A stretch of 64,000 bases of DNA from Quillaja saponaria (Eukaryota > Streptophyta > Magnoliopsida > Fabales > Quillajaceae). The DNA is taken from assembly GCA_029379385.1 (NCBI GenBank), contig CM055618.1:5280134-5344133 (forward strand), given 5' to 3'. The position numbers and the translations under genes are program-made. Below are positions 35,271 to 47,913 of the stretch, piece after piece. Under the pieces are notes generated by a model that was not told the origin of the DNA, made no database searches, and saw nothing but the letters and a program-made list of their open reading frames with translations. Numbering within the stretch: position 1 is the first letter of the stretch; each line of letters opens with the position of its first letter.

Positions 35271-36925
35271 CACACCAAATATAAACTCCTCACAATTCTA
35301 TCCCATCGGGGCTGAGTTACTCAAGTATTTTAAACCACATATCAAATCAAAATATTTTAGGTGCTCCCAAATTTAGTTTCGAATATAAAAATCATTTCAA
35401 ATAAAAATTTATTTATTGGCTCTTATCAAACACAAACATAGTCACATATTAAGCGAAAATTCAAATAATTCAAATACACACATAAATAATCGAACACCTT
35501 AATCTAGCAACCAAAGAATACATAATTCACTCACAAAGTTTACAGATTCAGTTCACCTCCTTGTCTAGAATGCAAAGGTGTTGGAATATCCTCGACACAA
35601 TCTGATACTGAAAATCATAAATTCATATATTACTTAAAGTAATCATTTCATAGCTAATTCCAGGATTCCTCAATCCTACATATATATTTAACATACTATT
35701 TGAGAACTAATTCCTCTTAAACATTTATCAAATATCTTTAAGTGTGTTTAATTACCTTGAATATATACGTATGCATATTTGTACATACACCAAGAAATCC
35801 CACACAACTCATCAATTCAAAATTAATCATTTTTTATTTATTAGATTTAAAGCAGGTTTAATTACTTAAAATAATTCAAGAATTCAAATCCTGTAATTTA
35901 ACCTTAACATAGTTAAATTCCATGTTTCCTAATTAACTATTTAACTACCAAAACCTAGGTAAATCAATTCAATGCCTCTATTAATATTTAGTTTCTCCTA
36001 GTCATTTTGTCAAACACCTAAAAGGATGGTTGTGTGTGTAAATACACACACACACATATATAAATATACACACACACCACTAATTCAACATAAATCCATA
36101 GCTTTCCATTTGCATTTAAATTAAACTAACTATCAACTTTTCATGGTATTTATATTCCAAATATTGAATTCAAATTAATTATCTAACTTACATCAAATGT
36201 TTAAACTAAACCTTCTAATGTCAACATGTTTCAAATTCCAACTCTTAATTCATGTCTTTAACCTTCCTATTTCCATCATTATCTACAACTACCTTATCTT
36301 TTCATTGTTATTAAACTTTGAATCATAATTTATACTTCTCTTAATCCCTTTATGTTCACACTTTTAATAACACCACCAACCTAAGGTTCAATTTAAAGGA
36401 ATTTCAGCAGCTCCCTAACAAGAAATCACAATACCTAAGCTAATTCAAAGGCACGACAAGGGGAATTACTGCACCTCTTTCCTTCCTGCTGCCATGATAC
36501 TCTAGGACCAAAGACCCTCCCACTTTCTCTATAACAACCGGCCATAGAAGGGAAAAGGATGACCAAGCTACTACCTAAAACAGGGAACAACAACTTGAGG
36601 TTATGGCAGCCAACAACTACTTTTTTAACAAGTCATTCACCTTGAAGACTACAAGAAAAGAAGAGGCACAAGCTAGGATGGATGAGCTGCCCCCTTCACA
36701 GTTGCTGCTCTTTCACCAATGGTTGCAGCAAGAGCCACACAAGGTTGCCTTCCACTCCTCTTTGTGAGGACAACTCCCACGGCCAGCTAAAGATTCATAA
36801 CTAAGGAGGCAAGGTGAAACAAGGAAGAAGAGGGAAGGAAAGGAGTTAGCTGCAAAGGACTTTCTCACAGTAGAAAATGGAGCAAAACAAGGCATGAAGA
36901 CAAGAGTTCGGTTGGCAGAGTTTTT

Positions 36926-37560
36926 GAAAAGCGACATCATACTTTTGTCGCTATAAATTTGCGATGGAATAATGAGAGCATACTCCTATCCTTATGAACC
37001 ATTTGTGACGAAAATAATTATGTCATAAATCCATGGCAAATTTTTAGCAATGACAGTATGCTATCACTATTCCATCACAATTTTTTTGCAAAAAAATTCA
37101 TCAAAATCATTGTTAAATTGCGATAACAAATTCTATCGCAAATCCATTACAAATTTCACAATTAACAAATTTTAATTCCATTGCAAATTAAGATCACAAT
37201 TTAGTCATAAATCCGTCACAATTTCTTCTCAAAATTCAGGATTGAGTTCTTTGAATTATGTCGCAAATCTATAGCAATGTTAAAGATTAAGAAATTTCAA
37301 TCTATCACAATATTCTGGATTGTAAACTTTGACTTCTGTCACAAATTTGTCGCAATTGTAAAACTTAAGAAATTTTAATTCATCACAAATTCATCACAAA
37401 TCCATTGCAAAATTAAGTTAACAATTAAGAAATTTATTTCCATCACAAATTTGTTGCAAAATTAATTATGTTGGTATTCTGCCACAAATCTGTCGCTAAT
37501 ATGAAAATGTAATGTGTATATTCTGTCTCAAAATAGTCACTATTATGTCCTTTATTGTAA
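36926..37560. repeat. CACTA left subterminal repeats
   Basis: Many short direct and inverted copies of a motif like TTTGCGATGGAAT or ATTTGTCGCAA occur at roughly 40-70-bp spacing. CACTA transposase accessory proteins (TNPA type) bind such subterminal repeats. Several copies show G-to-A or C-to-T variants (CATCACAAATCC). Confidence 0.65.
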
Positions 37561-37846
37561 CAGTTTTTAATATATTTATGCATTTTAATTCATTTTTCCA
37601 TATTTTTTACACCTGTTTTGACCATGTAACATCAAGAAATCCAAAAATCAAACTATAATTTACACGTTCCATTAACAAAAGCAAAATACATCAATTCAAC
37701 AAAGTTTCAACACATATTCAACAAATTTTCAACGCATATCCAACTAACTTTAGACACCTTCAACATTTAACATATCCAAATATGTAATAAAAGTAAACTT
37801 AAAAGATAATAAAATTTTGTCCAAAAACTAAGCAAGAAACTACATC
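37561..37846. other. 3' flank of the second CACTA gene
   Basis: AT-rich sequence between the subterminal repeats and the stop codon of the minus-strand gene. It probably holds the 3' untranslated region. Nothing else is seen. Confidence 0.4.
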
Positions 37847-39596
37847 TTAATCATCATCCGATTCATCATCATAATCATTGTCTTCATCTTTAATATTATC
37901 ATCCTAATAAGTAAAACATAGTAAATTTATATAAGTAAATTTATATAATTAAATTAGTTTCTATTTTTGATAGTTGAAACAAAGTTACAGCTTGTCGTCA
38001 ACATTTTCCTTTCGCTTTCCCTTTCTGATGTCCACGTGCTTGAGACATCCTAAAGAAAGAAGTTGTCAATTGTTTAATTGTATCCACAACACTTTTTAGC
38101 GCATTATAAACATAACCACATATCTCTTGATTTTGTGTTTGAATCTTAGTGCACAACTCTATACGCATCTCGGTACGCATGATACTTAAGAACTGTTCTT
38201 CTGAGACAGGCACACTAAATGATGAACTAGCTGGGTGGGAGCTAATGCTGGCCGAAGACGAGGAATGTGAATAATAAGGGTCAAGAGAATGACCAAAGCC
38301 ATAAACTCTATCCTTCTTTAGCTTACCAGTAGAACATAACCAGGCGTCTGTATCTATAATTGGTTCAGTAGATGGGTTCAGTAGACGAGGAACTTCCCTC
38401 TTCTTTATATTTTTCAGTAACTCTATCGGAATACCCTTCCTATAAATAAAAATAAAATAAAATTAAGTTATATAAATTTCATTGAATATATAAAAAATAA
38501 TCACTTATTTTAAAGTTTAACACTTAGGTCGACATTCTGTAAATGCTAAGAAACAAACTCTTTTGTCTTTCCTTATGCTTCCGGTTAAACAACTCCTTGG
38601 TATCAGATGGGTCGTTTAAGCTCTTTTTCTTACAAAATAAACATAACTTATGTATAATATTAAAAAATTATGAGTTGGTAAATTAAATGATTAACAAATG
38701 AATGTGAGTTAAACTCCAGCATAAATACTAGCCTCTAGTATTGAACTTTGACTTTTCATAATAGTCATCGACTTATGTTTTCACTCCTCTGTATTCCATG
38801 TTGTTTCACATAACTCATTAAAATATTCAAATCGAATATATGCTAGACCGAATCCTCTCTATTCCATTGGGTTTTGTGATCTACTTTTTACCCTAGCTAT
38901 ATTTCTTGCATTATGAATTAGTTGATTGAATCATTTTTGTGCAGTCTTTTCTCACACAATGCGAGCCACAGACTTGTCATAATTAAATGCAAAACAAAAT
39001 CTCCTCTAAAAAGTAAAATATATAATAGTTAGCAAATAAAATTCGTTCATGTGCAAAATTTAATTATACATAAATCTTACAACAAATGAGTCAAAGAGTG
39101 AATCCTTAATGTCCAGAGGATAAGATTTAAAGGTCGCTATCGGGCTAGGCATATGAGAACTAATTTCATTACCTATTTCATGAGTGACAGTCAATAGATG
39201 GAACCTTCGACTACATGCACACATAAAATAAAATCAGATATTCATATATATATATATATACACACACAACAAATAAGTGTATAACTTACGGATTTGCTCC
39301 AGCTTTATATTGATGACAAGGCATAGATCTGCATTATCAATATCATGCGAGGCTAATGATGGACTCTCAGCCGGAGTAACTAGTGAAGGAGAATTAGTGT
39401 GTAAGGTAGATGGTGAAGGACGTATAGGTGATACAGACTCCTTCCTAGATGATGAAGGAAGTATAGTTGATATAGACTCCCTCCTAGATGATAAACGAAG
39501 TATAAGTGATATAAACTCCTTCCTAGACAATGATTTTGGTATGTTACTCCTTGACACTTTAGTAGGCACTGCAAGTTTGCTACTTCGCAGTGGCAT
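37847..39596 (-). pseudogene. CACTA second gene (TNPA-like accessory protein), decayed
   Basis: In En/Spm-type elements this product binds the subterminal repeats and helps the transposase. On the minus strand a start is possible at 39596 (MPLRSSKLAVPTK), followed by a Ser/Arg-rich segment with a repeated unit. A Trp/Arg-rich segment near 38960-38730 (NARNIARVKSRSQNP) follows. The next segment, about 38440-37989, contains RVYGFGHSLD and a helical part (SEEQFLSIMRTEMRIEL). A good intron (37904-37988, GT..AG) leads to an acidic tail, NDYDDESDDD, ending in TAA at 37847-37849. Reaching the tail needs a 1-base frameshift just before the intron, and there are stops elsewhere. Assignment to the Transposase_24/TNPA group is by organisation and partial motifs. 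Confidence 0.6.
39421..39540 (-). repeat. In-frame ~42-bp tandem repeat in the accessory gene
   Basis: Three units of about 42 bp encode SRKEFISLILRL, SSRRESISTILP and SSRKESVSPIRPS on the minus strand. The last is likely the most upstream unit on the + strand. The spacing keeps the reading frame. Confidence 0.6.
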
Positions 39597-40045
39597 ACTT
39601 CAAAATACAAACAGTATATACATAATAATATATATTTGTAATAGCATACAATAAAATTTAACTATTAACATAAGACAAATATTATATTGAATGACATATC
39701 AATAACATACACATTATCAAAAGACCCTTTTAAATGTTATCCATATGCCATTCTATCTCATCTTCCCCATTATTTATATCATCATCATCATCTCTCACAT
39801 TAACATTTTCTTAAGGTTCATTCCTGGTCTTTTTTTTTTTTTTTGGTATGAGGTGTTAACTTATTCAGATTCATTTCTTCCACGATGCCTCTGCCAAAGC
39901 AAGACAACTGGTTCGTCAATTTCATTAGACTGGAAATCTAAATGATGAATAGGTATCTCTTACATCATTCTGATACTAATTATGATTTTCTTCCTCTATA
40001 TATACACCTTAAAGTATGTACCTTGATTTTAACTTTGCATGCAAC

Positions 40046-43000
40046 CTACCAATCAACCCTATCTTTATTTTTTGAAGCTGGATATTTCATGTAATACACT
40101 TGTTGGGCTTGCTCAACTAATATAAATGGCTCAAATGACCAAAACTTGGACTTATGATTGATTTCCACAATTCCATAACTTTTATCATTTCTAACCTTAT
40201 TAATTGGGTCAAACCACTTATATCTGAATAAAACCACCTTGTTATTGTCACCAAGGTAAGTAGATTCTAAAATTTTCTCGACTATCTCATAATAATCTAA
40301 TGTAACATTACCATAATTGCTGCCTAAAACACAAACACCACTATTCATTGTTGTCTTATTTTCCCCATAATCCTTAGTGTGAAACCTGTATCTGTTGATG
40401 ATGAAAGCATTTTAACATTTAACACAATTTTGAGCACCACGAGCCATATCTCATATAAAAGAATCGTCAACTCGATTTTCATGAGCCTATTAAAAAATCA
40501 TTAGTTCAAACAATAATTATATCTTATTAATAGCATAAAATGTTTAGTAATAAATATGTATTAAATTTTCATACTCACAAGTTGTTTTATCCATTTTGAG
40601 AAACCCTTCTCCCTTTCCTTCTCAATTTGTTGAGCAGTGATAATAAGATTGATGGCACTCAACATGCCATTAAATTTCCTATTAAAAGTGATATAAATTT
40701 GTATAAACCAATGATTTATATTTAGCTAGTTATTAGTTAGTAAGTGAATTAAAAAATTCTTACTCAATGTATGGTTCAATCTTAGTACAATTTAGGAAAA
40801 CATATGTCTCTGCAGCTTCCATATCAATATCTGATAGATTTTTCGTCCAACTCTTACCGAAATGTCTCCCATGATATTCAAAAATTGAGAGACATGGAGT
40901 AGTCCAAGGAATCTCTTGATCTCCAACATCATTCCTGAGAGAGTTTTATGCATCTTGTACTAATATGTGGTCCAAAATACATTGCACAAAAATTGAAAAC
41001 CACTTCTAACATGTATTCTTCACAAATAGACTCATCTAGTTGCACTTTATTATGATTTTTTTTTCAATTATGCATGCACCTAATAGTTAAAATCAACATT
41101 AGTATCGAAAAAGATTAAAATTTATGACTTTGTAAATGATATATAAAGTTATGTAACTTCACATCTCAAATTGGTACATCCAACGATATTGTATAGGGTC
41201 TACAACTCTAACCTCGTATGGTAGATGGACAATTAAGTGCTCCATTAAATCAAAAAGACAAGGAATGTATATCATTTCCAACTTGCATAAGATTTCAACA
41301 ATGACATCTTTCAGTTGGAGCATATGATTAGCTTGTATTTCAGTTGAACATATATCCACAAAAAATTGGCTCAATTCTATTAGTGCTCCCTATATTGGTT
41401 CAGCCAAAAAGTCTTGTGTAACCAATGGCAACAATCTCTATAGGAACACATGACAATGGTGACTTTTCATGCTGTATAGTTTCTTGTCAATAACATTAAT
41501 GCAACAAGTTATATTGGATACATAACCATCTGGAAAATGTAATTGTTTTTACCACTAATAAGCTTCTTTTGTTTGATTATCTGTTAAAACATATACAGCT
41601 TTTGGTTTCATCAACTTGTCACCATGCTTGTATAGCAATTGTAATCTTGGCGTGACTTTGAATTGTCTTTATTTTTCCCTTCACATTCATAAGGGTCTTG
41701 AACACATTATCAAAAACACTTTTTCAATATGCATGACATCCAAATTGTGGCAAATCAAATTAGTCTCCCAATAAGATAATTCCTAAAAAATACTAAGCTT
41801 TGTCCAATTATGATCCTTACCAAACCCACAATGTTTCTACCTGCCACTCTTTCTACCAAATGTGATTTAAGGATGCTTAAATACTCGTGTCTTGACTTTT
41901 ACACCACTCAATCGTAGGGGTAGGGGTGATTTCTCAACAATTCCCTTTTTGAAATCATTCTTGTTTCTTTGAAACTAATGACCCATTGGCAAGAATTGTC
42001 GATGACAATCAAACCAACAATATTTACTGCCATTCTTAGGATAAAATAATTTAGTTCTTTCTATGCAAATTGGACAAGCTAGTCTCTTTTGCGTACTCCA
42101 TCTGGATAACATCTCTTATGCAAGAAAATCACTAATTGTCCATAAAAATCAAGCCCTCATTAAGAAATTCTATTTTTTGTAAGCATCAAAAGTGAAGACA
42201 CCTTTATCTCACGAAATTTTCAGCTCATCCACCAAAGGTCTCAAGTAAACATCTAAGTGTTTTTTTGGTGAATTAGGACCAGGAATAACCAATGTCAAGA
42301 ATATTGATGTTCGTTTCATGCACATGCTCGATGGTAGATTATATGGAGTAATGAAAATGGGCCAACAAGTAACCGGTACACTTGAATTTCCAAATAGGTT
42401 AAATCCATCAGTAGAAAGCCCAAGATAGACATTTCGAATCTCACTTGCAAAATCAGGGTGAGAAACATCAAATTTCTTCTAGGCTTCAGCATCCGACGGG
42501 TGAGTTATTAAATTTGGGTCACGACGAACACCTTTCATATGCCATCTCATATGTCTTGTTGTGTTATCTGACATATACAATCTCTCAAGTCTTGGAATAA
42601 TTGGGAAGTACCTTAATACCTTGTAAGGAACATCTTTCTGTTTTGAATTACGGGCTTTCTTAGTCTTGTATCGTTGGTGATTACAAATAGGGCACACTGT
42701 CTTATCTTCATCTTTATCATAGTATAACGTACAATCATTTAGACATGCATGCACTTGTTTATATTCCAACCCCAGTTCATCAACCAACTTTTTTTATTGG
42801 TAAAAATTATCTAGTAACTTTTTTATTTTAGGTAGCATACTCTTGATAATCTCTATCATTCGATCGTAATGAGTTTCACTCATATTGAACTCAGATTTTC
42901 AATTTAATAGCTGTGAAACTGCAAACAATATAGTGTGTTTATCATAACCTTCCCATGAAGGCTCATCAGCATATTTTAATAAGTCATAAAATTTTGAAGT

Positions 43001-43403
43001 TGGTTAATTTAGTTCTTCATCATATACATCATCATCCATTTGATGTTCGAAATGAACATCATCCATGACCATGTCTAAATAAGGGTTCGAAATTAACTAG
43101 TGGTGGATTATTCATGCCTTCACAAGATCCACCATCTCCCCAAAACTTCTCACCGTGCAATGCCCAACTCAGATATCCATCTTTAAAACCCTTATAATAC
43201 AAATGTTTTGAAATTTCAAACAGATTCCTCCACTTCTTATTTTTACAGACCACACAAGGACACCATAGAAAACCCTTATCGTTCACAATTCGTTTTTCAT
43301 TTTCAGTTGCAAATATTATAGAATGTTTAACCTCATCTTTAAATTCATCCGTTATCCCAACAGAATTCCTCCAATTAGACATCCAACTACAATCCGGTAA
43401 CAT
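40046..43403 (-). pseudogene. CACTA transposase, TNP2 family, decayed
   Basis: TNP2/TNPD proteins cut and rejoin the CACTA termini. Domains in order on the minus strand: an N-terminal transposase-associated domain (43403-43059; WMSNWR, CPCVVCKNKKW, SWALHGE); a zinc-ribbon and transposase core (about 42787-41900; CPICNHQRYK, MRWHMKG, then STDGFNLFGNSS and WSTQKRLACP); a DUF4218-like segment (41374-41159; DLMEHLIVHLPYE, IQYRWMYQFE); and a DUF4216-like segment (40348-40046; KVVLFRYKWFDP). Stops break it: TAG replaces Trp in AEA*KKFD at 42481, and more follow near 42230-42000. Introns are likely between 41159 and 40348. It is not functional as read. Confidence 0.8.
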
Positions 43404-46259
43404 TTTTGAACTAAAACATAGAAGATGAATTTTTCATCACTTGAACTTCATATTCTAGGTAAATAAATAATTTGTGCATGATTTCTAACACCTTTAACTA
43501 ATTCTTAAGGGTAAGATAATCCTATCCCATTCAAGTAAACAACACACTCATTCCAATAATATCTTAATCCTTCATTCCAACTTAGCAAAATTTTGGCAGC
43601 ATTTCCCTATGGTCTCCTAAGCACATGACAGAGACACAACAATTATTTTGTGTCTATGTATGCACCCGGAGAACATAGGGAAATTAAACCAAAATTTAAA
43701 CTAAAGGAAAGCCAAATTAAGCTATTACTGTAGTGAATGATATGTGTCGCTTTCCTAAACTGTCCACTTTAGACAATTCAAGAATTGTTAACTAATGGTA
43801 ATTCAATATTGTCAAACTTAATGACCAACGTAATTGAATTGTGATTACCAACGATTCTTGAACATGAATCTAAGTTTTGAGTGTTTGTAAAATGTTAAAA
43901 ATATTAACTGCCTCACTAATTATTCTAAGAACATATATAGTCTAATTAACATTTATACCAATAAATCTTAACTCTTATATAACAAATTAATGAATCAAAT
44001 TTAATTGAAAACTAATGACACACATTGCAACAGTCAAGTAATAAAACTGATGCTGACATATTGGAGAATGTAGATTATACCAATTGGAGCGTGAAGAATC
44101 GTGATTTATAGATTATGCCACAACAAAGAACAAAAATGAAAAAAACGATTGTACACATTACCTTTTCTGAGCTCTTTATTATATATTAAAATTACCAAGG
44201 TATAATGGTTGAATATTCACGAACAAGTTGTTATAGTCTGAATAATTCTGTGGTACTGTCCATTGCCTACTGTAAATGAATTAAAAATAAATTATTTTGT
44301 TTTCAAAACCTAGATATTTTTTAGATCAAAATCATCATTTTATCAAAAGCTATAGCATCCGTAGAGATACCAAAATTGATAATCACATCACATGTTGAAG
44401 ATTAGATAATAAGTAAGAAATATGCCAAATAATAGTCATTTTCAATAATCATTAGTACTACAAAGTTTTTTTGCCACCTCGTTTGTATAAAGTAATCAAA
44501 GATAAAGCTGGTAACCTTTTGAAAGCTGATTATCTGAATAATGAAGCATGGTAGATTGGTAGGTAAGCAGTAGCCATTTCCTTCATTAAATGCTAAAAAG
44601 CATGACTAAAATGAAACTAGATGACTTAGATTAACCCTATTTAGTCATTGATTAAGCTTATTAGCATATTAACCTAATGTTCAACACCTAATACTCAATA
44701 AAGATAGTAAGACTTTAATAGTTCAATGCCAACCTACATATGTATCTTCTTTTCAAATTTTATAGTCATGGTCATGGAAAGGGAATCTAGTACATCACCA
44801 GATATATCAAGAACCTCTTAGATGGTACCTAAAGTTTTGTTTCTTATAATGTAATCACCAATAACTAATGAAGAGTTAGATACCAGCAATTAGTACCCTA
44901 GCTAAGCAAACAAAAACAAGTGCCACGTACTTTGTTTTGATTTCTGCAACATAATCTGGATCACAAGAAGAAGCCAAGTATTCATTGTTAAAACTTAATA
45001 ACTCCACCTCACCATCAATTTACAAATTTTTTTTTCCTCATCAATGCATTGAAAACAAAGAGCCCACCATTGTTCTATTAGACCCTCAAGGCTGGGACCA
45101 GTTTTCTATATCAAACATATGTATGCAGATTAATTATTGAGTATCAAAGGCCAAGAACAACTTAGAATCAATAATAAAGAGTATTTTATTTGTATAAGCA
45201 TGTTTTTTTTTTTTTTTTAAGTGTCCCACATTGTGAGTTTAGTCTATCAACTTTGAAATTCAAAGATTTTGTTTTGCTAAAGGCTAATTTCTTTTATTTT
45301 ATTCGACCAATAATTGAAACTTCTATGGCTTAGTTTATTTTAGTTTAAGGTACCAATGATCTATATGGACTTGATTCTAGTGGCCACCTTTCTTTACACT
45401 TGAGATAAACAAAGGTTTAGCTTTGTTTTTATTTAATTTTTTTTTCCAAGAGTAGGAACTTGGAACTAGCATGTTGGTATCCCTTTTAAAAATCCACATG
45501 TCTTCTTCAAATCAAGCACTTTGAGTGGATTCCAACTCCTCTTCAACCTTGTCTTTTTCCTTCACACATTAGTGGGTTCCTTTTCACACACCTAATTCTT
45601 TGAAAAGAAACCATTAAACTAACAATCCAATCCTTGCTATACATAAAAATTCAACTGAGAATGTGCTTCGATCACTTTGTGCCATGTCTTTCCCAAGTTC
45701 TATTTTTCTCGTGGTATTCTTTATAAAGAGAGATGAACAATGTAAAGCATCCCGAGTGTTTCTAATGTTCTGACTATTTCTTAATCATAATCAATCCTAT
45801 TACTCCTAGGCATAATGAAACGCTTGATCCCTTTAGGTTGGTGTACAAATCTTGAGTCTATTGTCATGCTTCAGTAATTAATCAACCTAAGACTAGAGGA
45901 ATAAGAGACCAAAGAAACTGATAAGAACAAAGAAAAATTAGATGGAATGCACTGGTAAAGAGGTCGGAGAAAGAACTTGAACCATAGTAAGTCAAACCCA
46001 GTATCTACAAACAACTCCACGATCACAGACTCATCCTCAAACTACTGAGGAGCTATCTTATTACTTTCTAAGTGCTCAAAAAGCTCAAGTCCAAGAGCAA
46101 ATTCTGTGAGATCAAGGAGTTGATGGGATTCTTGTTAAGGAGGTGGGTGTTTAAGGTGAATTGAAGAGAGTGGAATTACGTAAAAAGAAATGAGGAAGAA
46201 TGGGTTTTGGGAAAAAAAGAGTAGCATAAGAAATAAAGGGGATATAGGGATCTAGAAAG
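43404..46259. other. Upstream part of the CACTA element, non-coding
   Basis: AT-rich sequence between the transposase start and a Helitron fragment. It should contain the transposase promoter, and 43600-43700 (CATTTCCCTATGGTCTCC) may be 5' untranslated. Apart from a coding-like relic at 45953-46129, I see no gene or RNA. Confidence 0.4.
45953..46129 (-). pseudogene. Coding-like relic of unknown origin
   Basis: About 59 codons on the minus strand read as ordinary protein (TEFALGLELFEHLES, VELFVDTGFDLLWFKFF) with one TAG directly after a CAG. It is more amphipathic and balanced in composition than the AT-rich frames around it. A possible splice acceptor (CTCACAG) lies just inside its start. 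I do not recognise the family. It could be a captured host exon or a lost part of the CACTA gene. Confidence 0.25.
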
Positions 46260-46756
46260 TAAATGTATTAGTTATATTAATAACTTAACTATTATTATTA
46301 AAAAATAAAAAAAACATATTGAAGGAATCAAATATTTTGAGTATATATAGATTTACTTAAATTTAATAGAAAAAAAAATGTAGGAAGGGAAAGAAATAAA
46401 ACAAAAAATTATAATAAGGGCTGTCTACTTTTTATAAGTTCCTAATAATTATAATATCTTTTAGTTCTTTTCAAATTTATGAAATAAATTTTTTTTTAAA
46501 TAATACGAATTAAAAAATATTTAGTTTTCTTGATTACATATTGTTGTTTTAACTTTTAATGGAAGAAATTTTATTTTCTCAAATACCTTATGAATTTTTA
46601 CTATTACTTAAATATTTTTGAATTATTATTTTGCTTCAAATATTCTATTTTTTTATTACTTTCATTATATTTTGTTATTTTAATATAAATATAATTGTAA
46701 TTATTTTATGACTATTATTTTTTTATCCTAATTCTTTTCAATATTAATAAATCTAT

Positions 46757-46907
46757 TAGAAATATAATATTATTATATTGTGTAGTCCCACATTGTTTAG
46801 ATGTGAAAGTCTATGTTTTATTATTTACTATAAATAAAGCTTATGGGTGTAGGCTTTGAGATATCAATCAAGGCCACAATCCTTTTCTTATTTTATTTTA
46901 TTCAACA
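46757..46907 (+). repeat. TRIM 5' LTR
   Basis: It carries CCCACATTGTTTAGATGTG, a TATAAATA box and ends TTCAACA before the primer site. It starts TTAG or TAGA rather than TG, probably mutated. The second copy starts TGAGC. Confidence 0.75.
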
Positions 46908-46919
46908 TGGTATTAGAGC
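46908..46919 (+). other. TRIM primer binding site
   Basis: TGGTATTAGAGC directly abuts the 5' LTR and differs by one base from the initiator tRNA-Met complement. Confidence 0.8.
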
Positions 46920-47175
46920 GGGTTTGAAACCTAAGCCCGATCTTGGCCCGATTTTGAAAAGAACCCTAATCTTCTTTTTCTTTTATTTAGCCACCACATG
47001 AAGAAAAAGAAGAAAAAAAAGGGGCTTTGCTGCTAGCTATCATTAAACCTAATTATTTCTTCTATTCGAGCCTCATTATTTCCTCTTTTCTATCCCTAAT
47101 TATCTCTTTCATCTAAAAGAAGGCTCACTCCCCTTTTCTTTTCAAGCCTATTTAAGGTTTGACGGCTTAAAGAGT

Positions 47176-47397
47176 TTGACAGTTCAACAGTACCTTCATG
47201 AACTTCCTGTTGTGTCTCTTTCCAGCGGTGCTCCTTTTATTTTTCTGGAAAATCTTGTTGTGCGTTTTTCCTACGGTGCTCTTTTTATTTTTCCAGAAAA
47301 TACAGCTGTGTCTCTTTCTAACCAACATAAATACTATTCATGGGTACCAGTATGTTCATCAAACGGATTGAAGCTTCACCTAGATTGTTGTAAGTAA
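47176..47397 (+). CDS. Small open frame in the TRIM with 16-residue repeats
   Basis: 73 codons start ATGACGGTTCAACAG-like sequence at 47176. From 47209 a 48-bp unit occurs twice (47209-47256, 47257-47304) and starts a third time, coding VVSLSSGAPFIFLENL, VVRFSYGALFIFPENT, AVSL. The unit length is a multiple of three and no stop arises. TRIMs normally code for nothing. I do not recognise the sequence, and it may be only a duplicated non-coding stretch or a fragment of a captured exon. Confidence 0.25.
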   Translation: MTVQQYLHELPVVSLSSGAPFIFLENLVVRFSYGALFIFPENTAVSLSNQHKYYSWVPVCSSNGLKLHLDCCK

Positions 47398-47441
47398 ATG
47401 GGAATGTTGAGATTGGTAATTAAGTTTTATTTGTACAAGAT

Positions 47442-47590
47442 TGAGCATTATATTGTTATATTGTGTAATCCCACATTGTTTAGATGTGGAAGTCTATGTT
47501 TTATTATTTACTATAAATAAAGTTTATGGGTGTAGGCTTTGAGATATCAATCAAGGCCACAATCCTTTTCTTATTTTATTTTATTTAACA
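47442..47590 (+). repeat. TRIM 3' LTR
   Basis: It matches the 5' LTR over almost its full length, with changes such as GTAGTCCC to GTAATCCC, and ends TTTAACA before the duplicated aaatctat. Confidence 0.75.
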
Positions 47591-47913
47591 AAATCTATAA
47601 TTTATCAATAGCTATATATCAATAGTAATTAATATTAAATTTCTCAATTTTTTGATTTAAAAAATTACAAACAATTATAATATTATAAATTAATTTTCTT
47701 TTAAAATGCTATGAATGAAAAAAAAAAGTAATATTAGGAGTACAGTTTTTATGATTATAATATTATTGAATTAATTCTTCCTCCATTTTTTGAATTTTTA
47801 AAAATAGTTATATGTCTAAAATATTTTTTTGACATGTACATCTATTGTTGATAAACATATATAGATATATCATAAACACAATTCACGCACAATGCATGTG
47901 TCACGAAAGCTAG

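Larger units (their letters stand above)
31222..36925 (-). repeat. Inverted LTR split by a solo LTR and cut by CACTA
   Basis: The minus-strand end GAGTGGGGTGTGACA lies at 31222. The LTR runs to 31652, is interrupted by a plus-strand solo LTR, and resumes at 34888-36925. It includes the GGGC hairpin (35252-35270) and the purine-rich block (36430-36900). Its 5' start is missing where the CACTA element begins. Short frames in 36713-36940 are not genes. Confidence 0.6.
46757..47590 (+). mobile_element. TRIM (miniature LTR element, 834 bp)
   Basis: Two nearly identical direct repeats (46757-46907, 151 bp, and 47442-47590, 149 bp) flank a 534-bp interior. Directly after the first repeat comes TGGTATTAGAGC, one base from the tRNA-iMet primer site. 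Flanks are aaatctat on both sides (46749-46756 and 47591-47598), and the uninterrupted host sequence is visible at 48765 (AATCTATAATTTG). The repeats contain TATAAATA (about 46830). There is no gag or pol, so it depends on another element. No strong polypurine tract is seen. Confidence 0.8.
46260..47913 (+). mobile_element. Helitron 3' part, 5' end not identified, split by a TRIM
   Basis: The right end CACGCACAATGCATGTGTCACGAAAG then CTAG at 47910-47913, followed by host T, has the form of a plant Helitron 3' terminus: a short imperfect hairpin (CACA..TGTG) close to CTAG. The AT-rich body matches 48755-49100 and 30780-31000. The left limit is uncertain because no TCTATACTA start is visible. 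There is no coding sequence. Confidence 0.55.

Noticed and set aside
36040..36080. CA/TA-rich tract as a regulatory site
   Set aside because: Simple repeat within an LTR. The same kind of tract occurs in most LTRs here at varying places.
37000..37560. Satellite array
   Set aside because: The repeats are short, alternately oriented and unevenly spaced, as in CACTA subterminal regions, not head-to-tail monomers.
41159..43403. A host gene for an unknown nuclear protein
   Set aside because: Domain order and motifs match CACTA TNP2 transposases, and subterminal repeats lie around it.
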